DNA from: Alkalibacterium sp. 20
Lineage (GTDB): Bacteria > Bacillota > Bacilli > Lactobacillales > Carnobacteriaceae_A
Direction: 5' to 3'
Assembly (NCBI RefSeq): GCF_001885615.1
Contig: NZ_LSRN01000030.1
Coordinates: 1-36,774 of the forward strand
Length of the DNA: 36,774 nt
Shown here: piece after piece, positions 6,992 through 14,887 of the stretch
How positions within the stretch are numbered: position 1 is the stretch's first letter
Layout: each line of letters opens with the position of its first letter
The notes under the pieces: generated by a model
What the model was told of the DNA's origin: nothing
The model's database searches: none
What the model saw: only the letters and a program-made list of their open reading frames with translations
Translations under genes and position numbers: made by a program

Positions 6992-7438
6992 ATGGAACAG
7001 ACAGTGTATACCAATTATTGGCAAAATCGACTGACAGGCGTGAAAAAGAAACATGGTAGTTACGCAACTGAAGAAGAAGCGATAAATGGAATCAAAGCCT
7101 GGTGGGAACTGCACAACGAATACTACCCGCACGCTGAATACAAACGGACTAATTCAGGCGCTCTGGAAATTATTTATAACGATGATAATTATATTTACCG
7201 CATAGAGAAAAGGAAAACAGAAAATCCTTTACCCAAAGCAAAAGCAAAACCAAGAAATAAAAACGAAGTTACTTCAATCAGAGAAAAATACGGCTTTCAT
7301 GATGAAGCTTTACTATATGAGGAACTAGCCGAACCTTACCGTGATCGCTTGATGCTGGCAATGAATGACAGTAAGAAATTACACCAGTATGTGTTTGATT
7401 TAGAAGGTCGGCCAATCAAAAAATTTAATGATAGATGA
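6992..7438 (+). CDS. Hypothetical soluble protein, 148 aa
   Basis: A hydrophilic protein starting at ATG 6992 behind AAAGGAGTG. The N-terminal third is rich in Tyr and Trp (TNYWQNRLTGVKKKHGSYAT, KAWWELHNEYYPHAEYKR). A Lys/Pro-rich linker follows at about residues 78-90, then a helical C-terminal part (YGFHDEALLYEELAEPYRDR). I do not recognise the family. It has its own terminator downstream and a weak cre-like box 45 nt upstream of its start. Confidence 0.7.
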   Translation: MEQTVYTNYWQNRLTGVKKKHGSYATEEEAINGIKAWWELHNEYYPHAEYKRTNSGALEIIYNDDNYIYRIEKRKTENPLPKAKAKPRNKNEVTSIREKYGFHDEALLYEELAEPYRDRLMLAMNDSKKLHQYVFDLEGRPIKKFNDR

Positions 7439-7449
7439 ATAGTTACCGA

Positions 7450-7484
7450 AGAACTCCAAGCGATAGTCCTTGGGGTTCTTTTTG
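7450..7484 (+). terminator. Terminator
   Basis: AGAACTCCAAG (7450-7460) pairs with CTTGGGGTTCT (7469-7479), with one G-U pair, followed by a U-run. Confidence 0.85.
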
Positions 7485-7589
7485 CATATAGGATGTCATT
7501 ATTCCTGCTGAGCATGCTGAATGATATAATTAATATCATGATATAGATGAATTTGAACAAAATACGGTGATAGAAAAGGATGAAAACAC

Positions 7590-8309
7590 ATGGGAACTAA
7601 TTATCAACGTTTTATGCACGCATTCAATGAGTTACACGATGTGATTGCAAAAAAAGTGAACAGAGATCCGGAGACTAACTTTGGAGAACTTATGGGCGTA
7701 GCCGCAAAAAATCGAGATAAGGTCATTGAAAAATATGTAGATGAAATTGATTTTTACCGTGAATTCAGGAATTTACTCACGCACAATACGATAAACGGAG
7801 ATGAGGCGGTCGCGCAACCGAGTGATTCTCTTGTTGAGCAAATCGAAATGGTTACAGAAAAGATCAAGTACAGTAAACGTGTGAAAGATGTCTTTTTAAA
7901 ACGTGTTCGTACCTTTGACGTCAATGATCCGCTTGAAAAAGTGCTGGAGGTCATTAATCATGTCCGTTATACACAATTCCCCGTATTTGATGGGGATAAC
8001 CTGGTCGGTATTTTATCTTCCATAGGAGTAACGAAATATTTAGCGAAAGCGATGGACCAGGATATTCGCTCCATAAAAAATACAACGGTTAAACATATTT
8101 TAGAAGTTGAAGATGAACAGAATTTTTACGAAGTCATCTCTGCTGATAAATCCATCTTTGATATCGAAGAAATTTTTTCCGAGCGTATCAAGCAAGGGCG
8201 AACGACGTATATCTTACTCATTGCTAAAGGTGAAAAAATCAAGAGGAAAAGCGATTTGATCGGCATCATCACGCCCTGGGATATTCCGAGAGTCGTGGCA
8301 AACAAATAA
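7590..8309 (+). CDS. CBS-domain protein
   Basis: 239 residues. The N-terminal half (about 1-100) is helical with no obvious catalytic motif and carries FYREFRNLLTHNTI, which resembles HEPN/DUF4145-like helices. The second half holds a CBS pair: the first from about residue 105 (RVRTFDVNDPLEKVLEVINH, FPVFDGDNLVGILSS), the second from about 170, ending in DLIGIITPWDIPRVV. CBS pairs bind adenine nucleotides and usually regulate partner activity. The start is ATG 7590 with an AAAGGATG site. The esterase gene follows 24 nt later, so the two are probably one operon. Confidence 0.8.
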   Translation: MGTNYQRFMHAFNELHDVIAKKVNRDPETNFGELMGVAAKNRDKVIEKYVDEIDFYREFRNLLTHNTINGDEAVAQPSDSLVEQIEMVTEKIKYSKRVKDVFLKRVRTFDVNDPLEKVLEVINHVRYTQFPVFDGDNLVGILSSIGVTKYLAKAMDQDIRSIKNTTVKHILEVEDEQNFYEVISADKSIFDIEEIFSERIKQGRTTYILLIAKGEKIKRKSDLIGIITPWDIPRVVANK

Positions 8310-8333
8310 AATCTGCTGGGGAGGTGAGAGTAA

Positions 8334-9245
8334 ATGTCTATTGCGTCATTAGGTCTTAAAATAGGAGCTACCCTTCACAACACTTTACGAGACAAAGATT
8401 TAGAGGTGGATCCAGAGATTCAGGCTCATTATGATATAGAGTACGGAATATCAAAAAAATATAATAGTCTGGATGTCTACTATCCCAAAGGGACAAATGA
8501 ACAATTACCTGTCATCGTCAATTTTCACGGTGGCGGCTATGCGTACGGCACAAAAAAGACGTACTTATATTACGGTATGTTTTTAGCCAAACAAGGTTTC
8601 GTGTTTGTAAACGCCAGTTACCAACTGGCACCTAAGAAAAAATACCCGACACAGCTGGAAGAACTGAACCAGGTGATGGAATGGGTAGTGGCCAACCATG
8701 AGACGTACCACATGGACGTATCCAATCTATTCATTGTCGGTGATTCTGCCGGAGCACAGTTGGCCCTTCAGTACAGTACGCTGTATTCCAATCCACACTA
8801 TGCTGAATTGTTTGCCTTTGATCCGCCTGAGAATTTCACTCTTAAAGGAGTGGCTTTAAACTGCGGTATGTATAATATATACAACAAGCTGGCCTCATTA
8901 GATAAAGAGAATAATGGACATGCTGACATAGAGCTGGCTCTTTTGCTTAAAGCTTACTTAGGCAAAGACTGGCGACAATATGAAGAGCAGTTAGCGACAC
9001 ATGACTATATCACAGCAGCCTTTCCGCCCGTTTATTTGATGACAGCTGAATATGATTTCTTGAGAAAAGAAACATTACCGATGGTTGAGGTGTTAAAACA
9101 ACAAGGTGTAAATGTCACATATAAAAAATACGGAGAGCCTGGTCAGAAGCAGTATGTCCACATATTCCATTGTAATCTGGGTCTTGACGAGGCGAAGGAA
9201 GCAAATAGAATGCAGTGTGATTATTTTAAATCCTTGATCAGATAA
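8334..9245 (+). CDS. Alpha/beta hydrolase (esterase/lipase, HSL-like)
   Basis: 303 residues with the full hydrolase pattern. The oxyanion-hole motif HGGG is at residues 65-68, the nucleophile Ser138 lies in GDSAG, the probable acid Asp241 lies in AEYDFLR, and the His is 276 or 279 in VHIFHC. This is the hormone-sensitive-lipase/BD-FAE type of carboxylesterase. No signal peptide is seen, so it is cytosolic. The start is ATG 8334 with GAGGTGAG upstream, 24 nt after the CBS gene. A strong bidirectional terminator follows. Confidence 0.88.
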   Translation: MSIASLGLKIGATLHNTLRDKDLEVDPEIQAHYDIEYGISKKYNSLDVYYPKGTNEQLPVIVNFHGGGYAYGTKKTYLYYGMFLAKQGFVFVNASYQLAPKKKYPTQLEELNQVMEWVVANHETYHMDVSNLFIVGDSAGAQLALQYSTLYSNPHYAELFAFDPPENFTLKGVALNCGMYNIYNKLASLDKENNGHADIELALLLKAYLGKDWRQYEEQLATHDYITAAFPPVYLMTAEYDFLRKETLPMVEVLKQQGVNVTYKKYGEPGQKQYVHIFHCNLGLDEAKEANRMQCDYFKSLIR

Positions 9246-9247
9246 TC

Positions 9248-9286
9248 AAAAGAGAGCTGAACCAGATTTTGGTTCAGCTCTCTTTT
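9248..9286. terminator. Bidirectional terminator between convergent genes
   Basis: A 17-bp perfect stem (9248-9264 with 9270-9286) has A and T tails on its two sides and separates the esterase from the VOC gene. Confidence 0.9.
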
Positions 9287-9291
9287 AACGA

Positions 9292-9729
9292 TTAGTCTTC
9301 TTTTAGTTTTTCTTCCCATAGTGCATTGCGTTCTTCAAATGAGACCTCTTTATGCACCTGGTGCAGCAGCCACTGATAGCCGTACGGATCGACGAAAAGG
9401 GCATTAGACACGCCAAAGTCTGGAATCTCAGTGATGGGTTGAATAGCCGTACACCCAGCGTCCAAGGCTTGGCTGAATGTTTCTGCGATATTTGGAACAG
9501 TCACGTTAAGCCACATCGGGAGATAGCTGTTGTCACTCGGTGCTTTCAGACCTATTTCAGTATTTTCATCCAGCATGTGAATTTTCAGATCATAAAGTTT
9601 GAAGATGACCTCATTTTGTCCTCTGTCGAACTCAGTGACTTCTAAACGCTCTAGTTCAAAGATTTGTTCATAGAGTTCTAAGGCTGCAAGACTATCAGGA
9701 ACGACCATATCCAGTTCAATGCCGACCAT
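9292..9729 (-). CDS. VOC/glyoxalase-bleomycin resistance superfamily protein (PhnB-like)
   Basis: 145 residues from ATG 9729, which has AAGGAGG 7 nt upstream; GTG 9732 is closer but less likely. It shows the paired beta-alpha-beta-beta-beta modules of the vicinal oxygen chelate fold. The first is around ALELYEQIFELE; the second ends in FGVSNALFVDPYGYQWLLHQ, typical of PhnB-like proteins. The ligand and reaction are not known. The ATG overlaps the stop codon of the upstream gene by one base (TGATG), so the two are translationally coupled. Confidence 0.85.
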   Translation of the reverse strand: MVGIELDMVVPDSLAALELYEQIFELERLEVTEFDRGQNEVIFKLYDLKIHMLDENTEIGLKAPSDNSYLPMWLNVTVPNIAETFSQALDAGCTAIQPITEIPDFGVSNALFVDPYGYQWLLHQVHKEVSFEERNALWEEKLKED

Positions 9730-10574
9730 CACGATTCCTCCTTTAGGTGTTTTGTTCTGATGATCTTATCTTGCCATTTATGATTGATGCAAGCAACTAA
9801 AGCGGGAGGGAGCTGCTTGAAGTAGTGCGTTAATTCCTCATAGTTTTTGGCGTACCTGTTTCGTTTGCCCTCGTCCGTTTTCAGCTCATCCGCACTCTCC
9901 AGACAGCTGTCGTAGTGTCTGTTCACAAACGCTTTTACGAGAGCGTCTTTATCCTGCATAAAGACAGCGAGCGTTTTCTCCAAATCATCGCCCTCTGCGA
10001 CGAGAAATGAATGGTTACGGGACAGCTCGACTGTTTGGGATAAGGCCTCTTCAGCTTGAGTCAAGTAAGTGAAAAGAGTCTCGGGATTAGTCGTTTCTTC
10101 CACATAACGCATCGCTTGATTGTAGTCTTTGATGCCCTGTTCAGCGCGCCCCTGGAGAGTCATCACTTCGCCGTAAGTAGCTTGTTCGACAACTAGTTGT
10201 TCTTCGATCGTTTTTGTATCAAGGGACTCTTTAGCGGTTAGTTTACGGAAGAAGCGTTCAATAGGAGAGGCAACCGCTACCTCTTTTTTAACCGTTCTGT
10301 GCTTGGTGTACACGATTTCATCCCAGTCAGCAGTTTGCCTGGCGGGGCTTTTTTTAGATGACGAAGAGGTGCCAATGCCCGTCAGCGGGTTCACCCCGAC
10401 GGTCGTTTTGTTATAGACTTTGTTATAAAGGGCTTTTTTAGGATCTCGGATGTAGCCCATCCCTTTTTTTCCGTAGAAGGGATTGATTTGCTTTTTGACT
10501 TGGCGTTTCCATTTGCCAGCGGTACGTGCTTTAAGTGATTTTTTTAGACTGGGTTTGCGGATGCCGAACTTCAT
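9729..10574 (-). CDS. Hypothetical protein with basic N-terminal motif, 281 aa
   Basis: Soluble protein starting at ATG 10574 behind GAGGAGTG. The first 60 residues are strongly basic (KFGIRKPSLKKSLKARTAGK, then GYIRDPKKALYNKVYNKTT). I have seen this motif in uncharacterised Gram-positive proteins but cannot give it a function. A Ser/Lys linker (about 70-80) leads into a helical acidic domain (about 105-281) likely to form coiled helices (for example QAEEALSQTVELSRNHSFLV). It is coupled to the VOC gene. The basic segment might bind nucleic acid or the membrane; this is only inference. Confidence 0.65.
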   Translation of the reverse strand: MKFGIRKPSLKKSLKARTAGKWKRQVKKQINPFYGKKGMGYIRDPKKALYNKVYNKTTVGVNPLTGIGTSSSSKKSPARQTADWDEIVYTKHRTVKKEVAVASPIERFFRKLTAKESLDTKTIEEQLVVEQATYGEVMTLQGRAEQGIKDYNQAMRYVEETTNPETLFTYLTQAEEALSQTVELSRNHSFLVAEGDDLEKTLAVFMQDKDALVKAFVNRHYDSCLESADELKTDEGKRNRYAKNYEELTHYFKQLPPALVACINHKWQDKIIRTKHLKEES

Positions 10575-10672
10575 GTGATCACTCCTCGTATTGTAAGCTC
10601 ATTTTACCATAGTTGATTTCTAAGAGATAAAAGGGTGAGTGCATTCCTTTTCGTTCACAGGGTTGAATAACG

Positions 10673-10678
10673 TATAAT
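10673..10678 (+). promoter_or_regulatory. -10 box of the metallophosphoesterase gene
   Basis: A perfect TATAAT 36 nt ahead of the ATG at 10714. No consensus -35 is seen at the right distance. Confidence 0.4.
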
Positions 10679-10713
10679 TAAGCTATGAATAACGCTTTGA
10701 AGGAGGGCTAAGT

Positions 10714-11718
10714 ATGTTCACGGATCGACGCTTGACTGAAGCGTATGAAAAAGCAAAAAATGTTTATTTTGATGACGACTCACGTATTGTATTTATGAGC
10801 GATGCGCATAGGGGAGACGGTAGTGTCTCAGATGAATTTTTGAAAAGCCGCAATATTTTTGTGCACGCTTTAAATGAGTATTATGCAAATAATTATACGT
10901 TTATTGAAATTGGTGACGGAGAAGAGCTGCTTGAGTATTCAGAGTTTGAATACATAAAAAATGCTCATCCAGATGTTTATTCAATGATTAAAAATTTTTA
11001 TGACGATGACCGCTACATTCGGATATTCGGCAACCATGACATTTATCTGAAGAATCCGAAATATGTTAAAAAACACTTGGACATCAACTATGATGAATTC
11101 ACGGAAACATTCTTTGATTTCTTGAAAGGCATCGAACCGCTGGAAGCTATTATCTTGAAACATCGTTTAACAAGTCAGGAGTTGTTTGTCATTCACGGTC
11201 ATCAGGGCGATGCGCCTAATGATCAATTCTGGTTTTTCACCATGCTTTCAATCAAATATTTCTGGCGGTTTTTCCACCGCTTTGGCATGAAAAATCCGGC
11301 AAGTCCGGTAAAAAATGTTTCCAGACGTCATAAAATCGAACGCAACTACAGTAAATGGATCATTGAACATCAGCGACCGCTGATTTGCGGTCACACGCAC
11401 CGTTTTAAATTTCCTAAAGATAAAAAAATCCCTTATTTCAATACAGGGTGCGGGATTTATCCAGCCAGTATCACAGCGATCGAACTCACCGAAGGCATGA
11501 TACGCTTGGTGCGTTGGAAAGAATATGTCAATGATAGGGGCTTCTTATACATCAAACGTGAAACGATGAGAGGTCCCGAACCGATTGAGGCTTTTGATAC
11601 AAGAAAACCACAGCCGGTTGTGGAATATTTGTCTGAGCTTAAAAAACAGCGCGTGAAAAAAACGCGGGAAGAACGTGAGGCCTTTAGAGAAGAAGAGATG
11701 CGTGAAGACGTTGATTGA
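10714..11718 (+). CDS. Calcineurin-like metallophosphoesterase
   Basis: 334 residues with every block of the family: SDAH at residues 29-32, GDGEE at 67-71, GNHD at 106-109, HGHQGD at 161-166 and GHTH at 226-229. The Asp, His and Asn of these blocks bind two metal ions. An insert rich in aromatic residues (about 170-195, FWFFTMLSIKYFWRFFHRF) may contact the membrane or lipids, as in LpxH-type enzymes. A basic C-terminal tail ends the protein. The substrate is unknown. The start is ATG 10714 behind AAGGAGGGC. The decayed GNAT gene starts 11 nt after its stop. Confidence 0.88.
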   Translation: MFTDRRLTEAYEKAKNVYFDDDSRIVFMSDAHRGDGSVSDEFLKSRNIFVHALNEYYANNYTFIEIGDGEELLEYSEFEYIKNAHPDVYSMIKNFYDDDRYIRIFGNHDIYLKNPKYVKKHLDINYDEFTETFFDFLKGIEPLEAIILKHRLTSQELFVIHGHQGDAPNDQFWFFTMLSIKYFWRFFHRFGMKNPASPVKNVSRRHKIERNYSKWIIEHQRPLICGHTHRFKFPKDKKIPYFNTGCGIYPASITAIELTEGMIRLVRWKEYVNDRGFLYIKRETMRGPEPIEAFDTRKPQPVVEYLSELKKQRVKKTREEREAFREEEMREDVD

Positions 11719-11728
11719 GCATGATACG

Positions 11729-12307
11729 ATGAAATTTGAAAAAATGCAGGAAAAAAATATCCCTCAGGTTGCTGAGCTTTTAAGTAAAGCGTTTGCGGAA
11801 AAATTTACGGAAAAGACGGGCTTATCCAAAGAAACAGCCAAAACACTCATGAAGCTACTCTGGTTAGAAGAACATGAGATGTTTGGGATGCAACCTTACG
11901 TTTTGAAAGAAGCAGACGAGGTGGTGGGAACTTTTGGCGTCACGCTGAACCAACGGAAAAAAACTACTGTTTCTTTTGTTGCGAAAGTTCTGGCAGTCGT
12001 TCGTGCCTTAGAAATGAAGCAGTTGCTGCTTTTCGCGAAAGAAGCATTGAAAACTAGCCGTAACCCAGACAGAGATGAACTCTACATTGACTTTATTACC
12101 GTGAAGGAATCCAGACGAAATCAGCATATCGGTCACCGTCTGATGGAAGAAATCGAGTAGTTAAAAAAGGACCATACTGAAATAAATAAACTGAGTTTAT
12201 ACGTTTTAAAAGACAACGCGCGTGCTAGGTATTTGTACACGAAATACGGCTTTAAAGAAGATCGTAAATAGGAACGGTCTTCATACTATTTTATGGTGAA
12301 AAAATAA
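11729..12307 (+). pseudogene. GNAT acetyltransferase with two in-frame TAG stops
   Basis: From ATG 11729 the frame reads MKFEKMQEKNIPQVAELLSK and on through the acetyl-CoA-binding core VKESRRNQHIGHRLMEEIE. It meets TAG at 12158. The same frame goes on with clear family sequence (INKLSLYVLKDNARARYLYT, then KYGFKED), meets a second TAG at 12269, and ends ERSSYYFMVKK before TAA 12305-12307. Both stops are one base from CAG or AAG codons. The N-terminal 143-residue piece lacks the last strands of the fold, so the gene is probably dead. TAG is used as a true stop elsewhere (gene ending at 4972), so recoding is unlikely. Confidence 0.85.
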
Positions 12308-12331
12308 AGTGCATTTATAAATAACGGACTG

Positions 12332-12362
12332 AAGCATCCAGGATATTGGATGCTTTATTTAT
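12332..12362 (+). terminator. Terminator after the GNAT pseudogene
   Basis: AAGCATCCA (12332-12340) pairs with TGGATGCTT (12347-12355), followed by a T-rich tract. Confidence 0.75.
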
Positions 12363-12471
12363 TTTTAGAACATTTGATAAGTCACACTACTTTTTAATCT
12401 GATTCTTTGCTATAGTGGAGTAATGACAAATAACATGTCAAACAAATAGAAAATTGAAGGAGGGAATCCAG

Positions 12472-13830
12472 ATGGAAAAAAGAGAACATTATGGATTAAG
12501 TACAGCTATTTCGATGATCGTCGGAATAAGTATCGGTTCGGGAATATTTTTCAAATCCGATGATATATTACAGGCAACCGGTGGGAGTGTTTGGTTAGGC
12601 ATCTTAGTCTTCCTGATTGGTGCATTCTGTGTTATTTTTGGCAGTATTACGATGTCTCAATTAGCCAGTCGATCCAAAAAAAGAGGAGGAGTCATCTCCT
12701 ATTATGAAGAGTTTGTTTCACCCCGTTTTGCGAGTGCCTTTGGGTGGTTTCAACTGTTCGTGTATTTTCCAACTATTACGGCTGTGGTGAGTTGGGTTTC
12801 AGGCATTTATACCATTTCTTTATTAAATTTGACTCCTACGCTGGAACTACAAACACTACTGGGATTTGGTTATTTAAGCTTTTTCTTCTTAATGAATTAT
12901 ATGTCGTATAAACTTGGTGGTCGTTTTCAAAATATCACGACTGTTGTCAAAATGATTCCTTTGATTGGGGTCGCATTGATCGGTTTATTCTGGTCACAAG
13001 GGACACCGGCTTTACCCGAAGGTGTTGCAGTAGTAGAATCCAGCGCTGTTGGCTGGGGTTTCCTGGCTGCACTGGCACCGATCGCCTTTTCATTTGACGG
13101 GTGGATCGTGTCAACTTCCATCACGCAGGAAGTGAAGCAGCATCATAAAAACATGCCAATCGCCTTGACGGTTGGACCGCTTATAGTACTCGCTGTGTAT
13201 CTGGCCTTTTTCTTAGGTATGATTGCCATTGTCGGAACAGAATATATTTTATCCGCAGGGGATCAGGCCATCAGTCAAATTGGCTACTCCATATTTGGCG
13301 CAAGCGGAGAGAAAATTCTCTTGACCTTTGTATTGATAGCCATCCTAGGCGTAGTTAACGGCATCTCACTTGGATACATTCGATTGCCGCAAACATTGGC
13401 ATCTAAAAGTATGATACCGTTTAGTGAGAAGATTGCCCAAATAAGTGATAAAGAAGGACTGTCACCTTATGCTGCGCTATCTGCCTATTTGATCACCGTC
13501 TTTTGGCTCGTCGTGCATTTCTTGACCATGAGATTTGATGTATTAGCGGGCGGAGACATCAGTGAAATTGCAATCGTCTTTAGTTACGTGGCATACATTT
13601 TACTTTACGTTAAAGTCATGGGACTGAAAAAAACTGGCGTCATCAAGAGCACCTTTTTAGGGACTGTTGCACCCGTTCTAGGTGTCATCGGTTCACTTGT
13701 CATTTTACTTGGGGGAGTCATCTCCAATCCGGTCTACAGTCCAGTGTTCTTGCTCTTCTCAGGAGCTGTCTGTGTACTAGGCTATCTGTATGGTGTTAGA
13801 GGCAAGAGCAGCGAAGATTTGTCGCTGTGA
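12472..13830 (+). CDS. APC-superfamily amino acid permease
   Basis: 452 residues from ATG 12472, which follows AAGGAGGG; an upstream frame extension to 12454 covers the ribosome-binding site and is not used. About 12 membrane helices are visible. The N-terminal signature SMIVGISIGSGIFFKSDDIL is the substrate-binding helix break of the amino acid-polyamine-organocation family, nearest in style to the LAT/SteT exchangers. The amino acid carried cannot be told from sequence. Its stop overlaps the cutC start (GTGA, 4 bp), so the two genes are translationally coupled. Confidence 0.88.
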   Translation: MEKREHYGLSTAISMIVGISIGSGIFFKSDDILQATGGSVWLGILVFLIGAFCVIFGSITMSQLASRSKKRGGVISYYEEFVSPRFASAFGWFQLFVYFPTITAVVSWVSGIYTISLLNLTPTLELQTLLGFGYLSFFFLMNYMSYKLGGRFQNITTVVKMIPLIGVALIGLFWSQGTPALPEGVAVVESSAVGWGFLAALAPIAFSFDGWIVSTSITQEVKQHHKNMPIALTVGPLIVLAVYLAFFLGMIAIVGTEYILSAGDQAISQIGYSIFGASGEKILLTFVLIAILGVVNGISLGYIRLPQTLASKSMIPFSEKIAQISDKEGLSPYAALSAYLITVFWLVVHFLTMRFDVLAGGDISEIAIVFSYVAYILLYVKVMGLKKTGVIKSTFLGTVAPVLGVIGSLVILLGGVISNPVYSPVFLLFSGAVCVLGYLYGVRGKSSEDLSL

Positions 13831-14474
13831 TCAAGAAAGAGTTCTGCGCAGAAAACTTTACAAATGTACCCGAAGCGATTGAATTGGGGATCGACCGTAT
13901 TGAACTGTGCGACAAGCTGGATGTGGGTGGAACAACACCAACAGACGCTGTTCAGTTAGAAACCATACGGTACGCGCATCCACGTGGCGTAGACGTCGTT
14001 TCCATGATCAGACCGCGTGGTGGATCGTTCGTTTATAGCGAGGCTGAAAAAAGTCAAATGCTTGAACAAGCTACGCAGGCAATAAAGAATGGTTCAGATG
14101 GCATTGTTTTCGGTTGTTTAACTGAGCAGGGAGCTATCGATAAAACGTTTGTGGAAACACTGATCCGCATTGCCGGATCCAGACAAAGCGTTTTCCATAT
14201 GGCTTTTGATGCTATCCCAAAAGAAAAACAACCCGAAGCATTAGACTGGTTGATCGAGGCCGGGTGTACCCGACTACTAACCAGAGGCGGGACAACCGGA
14301 TCTGCCTTACAGCACAAAGAAGTCATTAACGCCTTGATCGAACGAGCCGGGTCACAGATGGAAATTCTGCCCGGTGGCGGCATTACTTTTGAGAACCTCA
14401 ATGAGGTTGAAGTGGAGATTCGTGCGACTCAATTTCATGGCACTCAAATCGTGCCATTGACGCACATTAAATAA
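13827..14474 (+). CDS. cutC: CutC family protein (copper homeostasis homolog)
   Basis: 215 residues starting at GTG 13827 inside the permease stop. The TIM-barrel CutC signature is clear: KEFCAENFTNVPEAIELGID, RIELCDKLDVGGTTP, MIRPRGGSFVYSEAE and the late segments RLLTRGGTTGSA and EILPGGGITFENL. The family is linked to copper tolerance, but its real biochemistry is unsettled. Coupling to an amino acid permease is unusual for a copper gene and hints at a small-molecule role. It is slightly shorter than the usual 210-250 residues but complete. Confidence 0.92.
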   Translation: MIKKEFCAENFTNVPEAIELGIDRIELCDKLDVGGTTPTDAVQLETIRYAHPRGVDVVSMIRPRGGSFVYSEAEKSQMLEQATQAIKNGSDGIVFGCLTEQGAIDKTFVETLIRIAGSRQSVFHMAFDAIPKEKQPEALDWLIEAGCTRLLTRGGTTGSALQHKEVINALIERAGSQMEILPGGGITFENLNEVEVEIRATQFHGTQIVPLTHIK

Positions 14475-14488
14475 GTTTAATAAAAGTG

Positions 14489-14518
14489 TTGACAGATGAT
14501 CGAGTAATCTGTTAAGAT
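14489..14518 (+). promoter_or_regulatory. Promoter of the metNIQ leader
   Basis: A perfect TTGACA (14489-14494) and TAAGAT (14513-14518) are spaced by 18 nt, at the head of the T-box leader. Confidence 0.75.
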
Positions 14519-14524
14519 TCTAAT

Positions 14525-14856
14525 CATTAAAGGAAAACAAAAAAATAATGAGAAATAAATGAGCGTTGAAAAGATAAGTACAGATCAGAGTATCATCTCA
14601 GAGAGCTTCCGTTGGGTGAAAGGGAGCATGATAATCGATTTGGAAAATGGTCTTTGAGCAGAAGTAGTGAGTGATGTCATGAGCTATTTCCGGTTGCACC
14701 CGGTACAGTGCCACAGTATGCAGGAGCCGTTTTGGACTTCTAAGTACTGGTAGAGGTTGTTTTAGTGATAAAGCAACAAACAAAGGTGGAACCGCGCTAA
14801 CTTAACTAAATTAGTCGCCCTTTTTGAGTCAGAGGACTCGAAAAGGGCGTTTTTTA
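14525..14856 (+). ncRNA. T-box riboswitch, probably methionine-specific, ahead of metNIQ
   Basis: The canonical T-box AAAGGTGGAACCGCG is at 14782-14796. It is followed by a strong terminator: CGCCC (14816-14820) pairs with GGGCG (14845-14849) around GAGTC/GACTC, with U residues at 14850-14855. Upstream lies a Stem I-like region with GAGAGC and GTTGGGTGAAAG (distal loop area). The tract GGAAAATGGTCTTTGAG places an ATG (14647-14649) where the specifier codon is expected. This fits sensing of uncharged tRNA-Met and control of methionine import. The T-box is certain; the specifier reading is an inference backed by the downstream genes. Confidence 0.9.
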
Positions 14857-14887
14857 TTGTCTGAAACAATTGGAAGGAGTGAGACGA

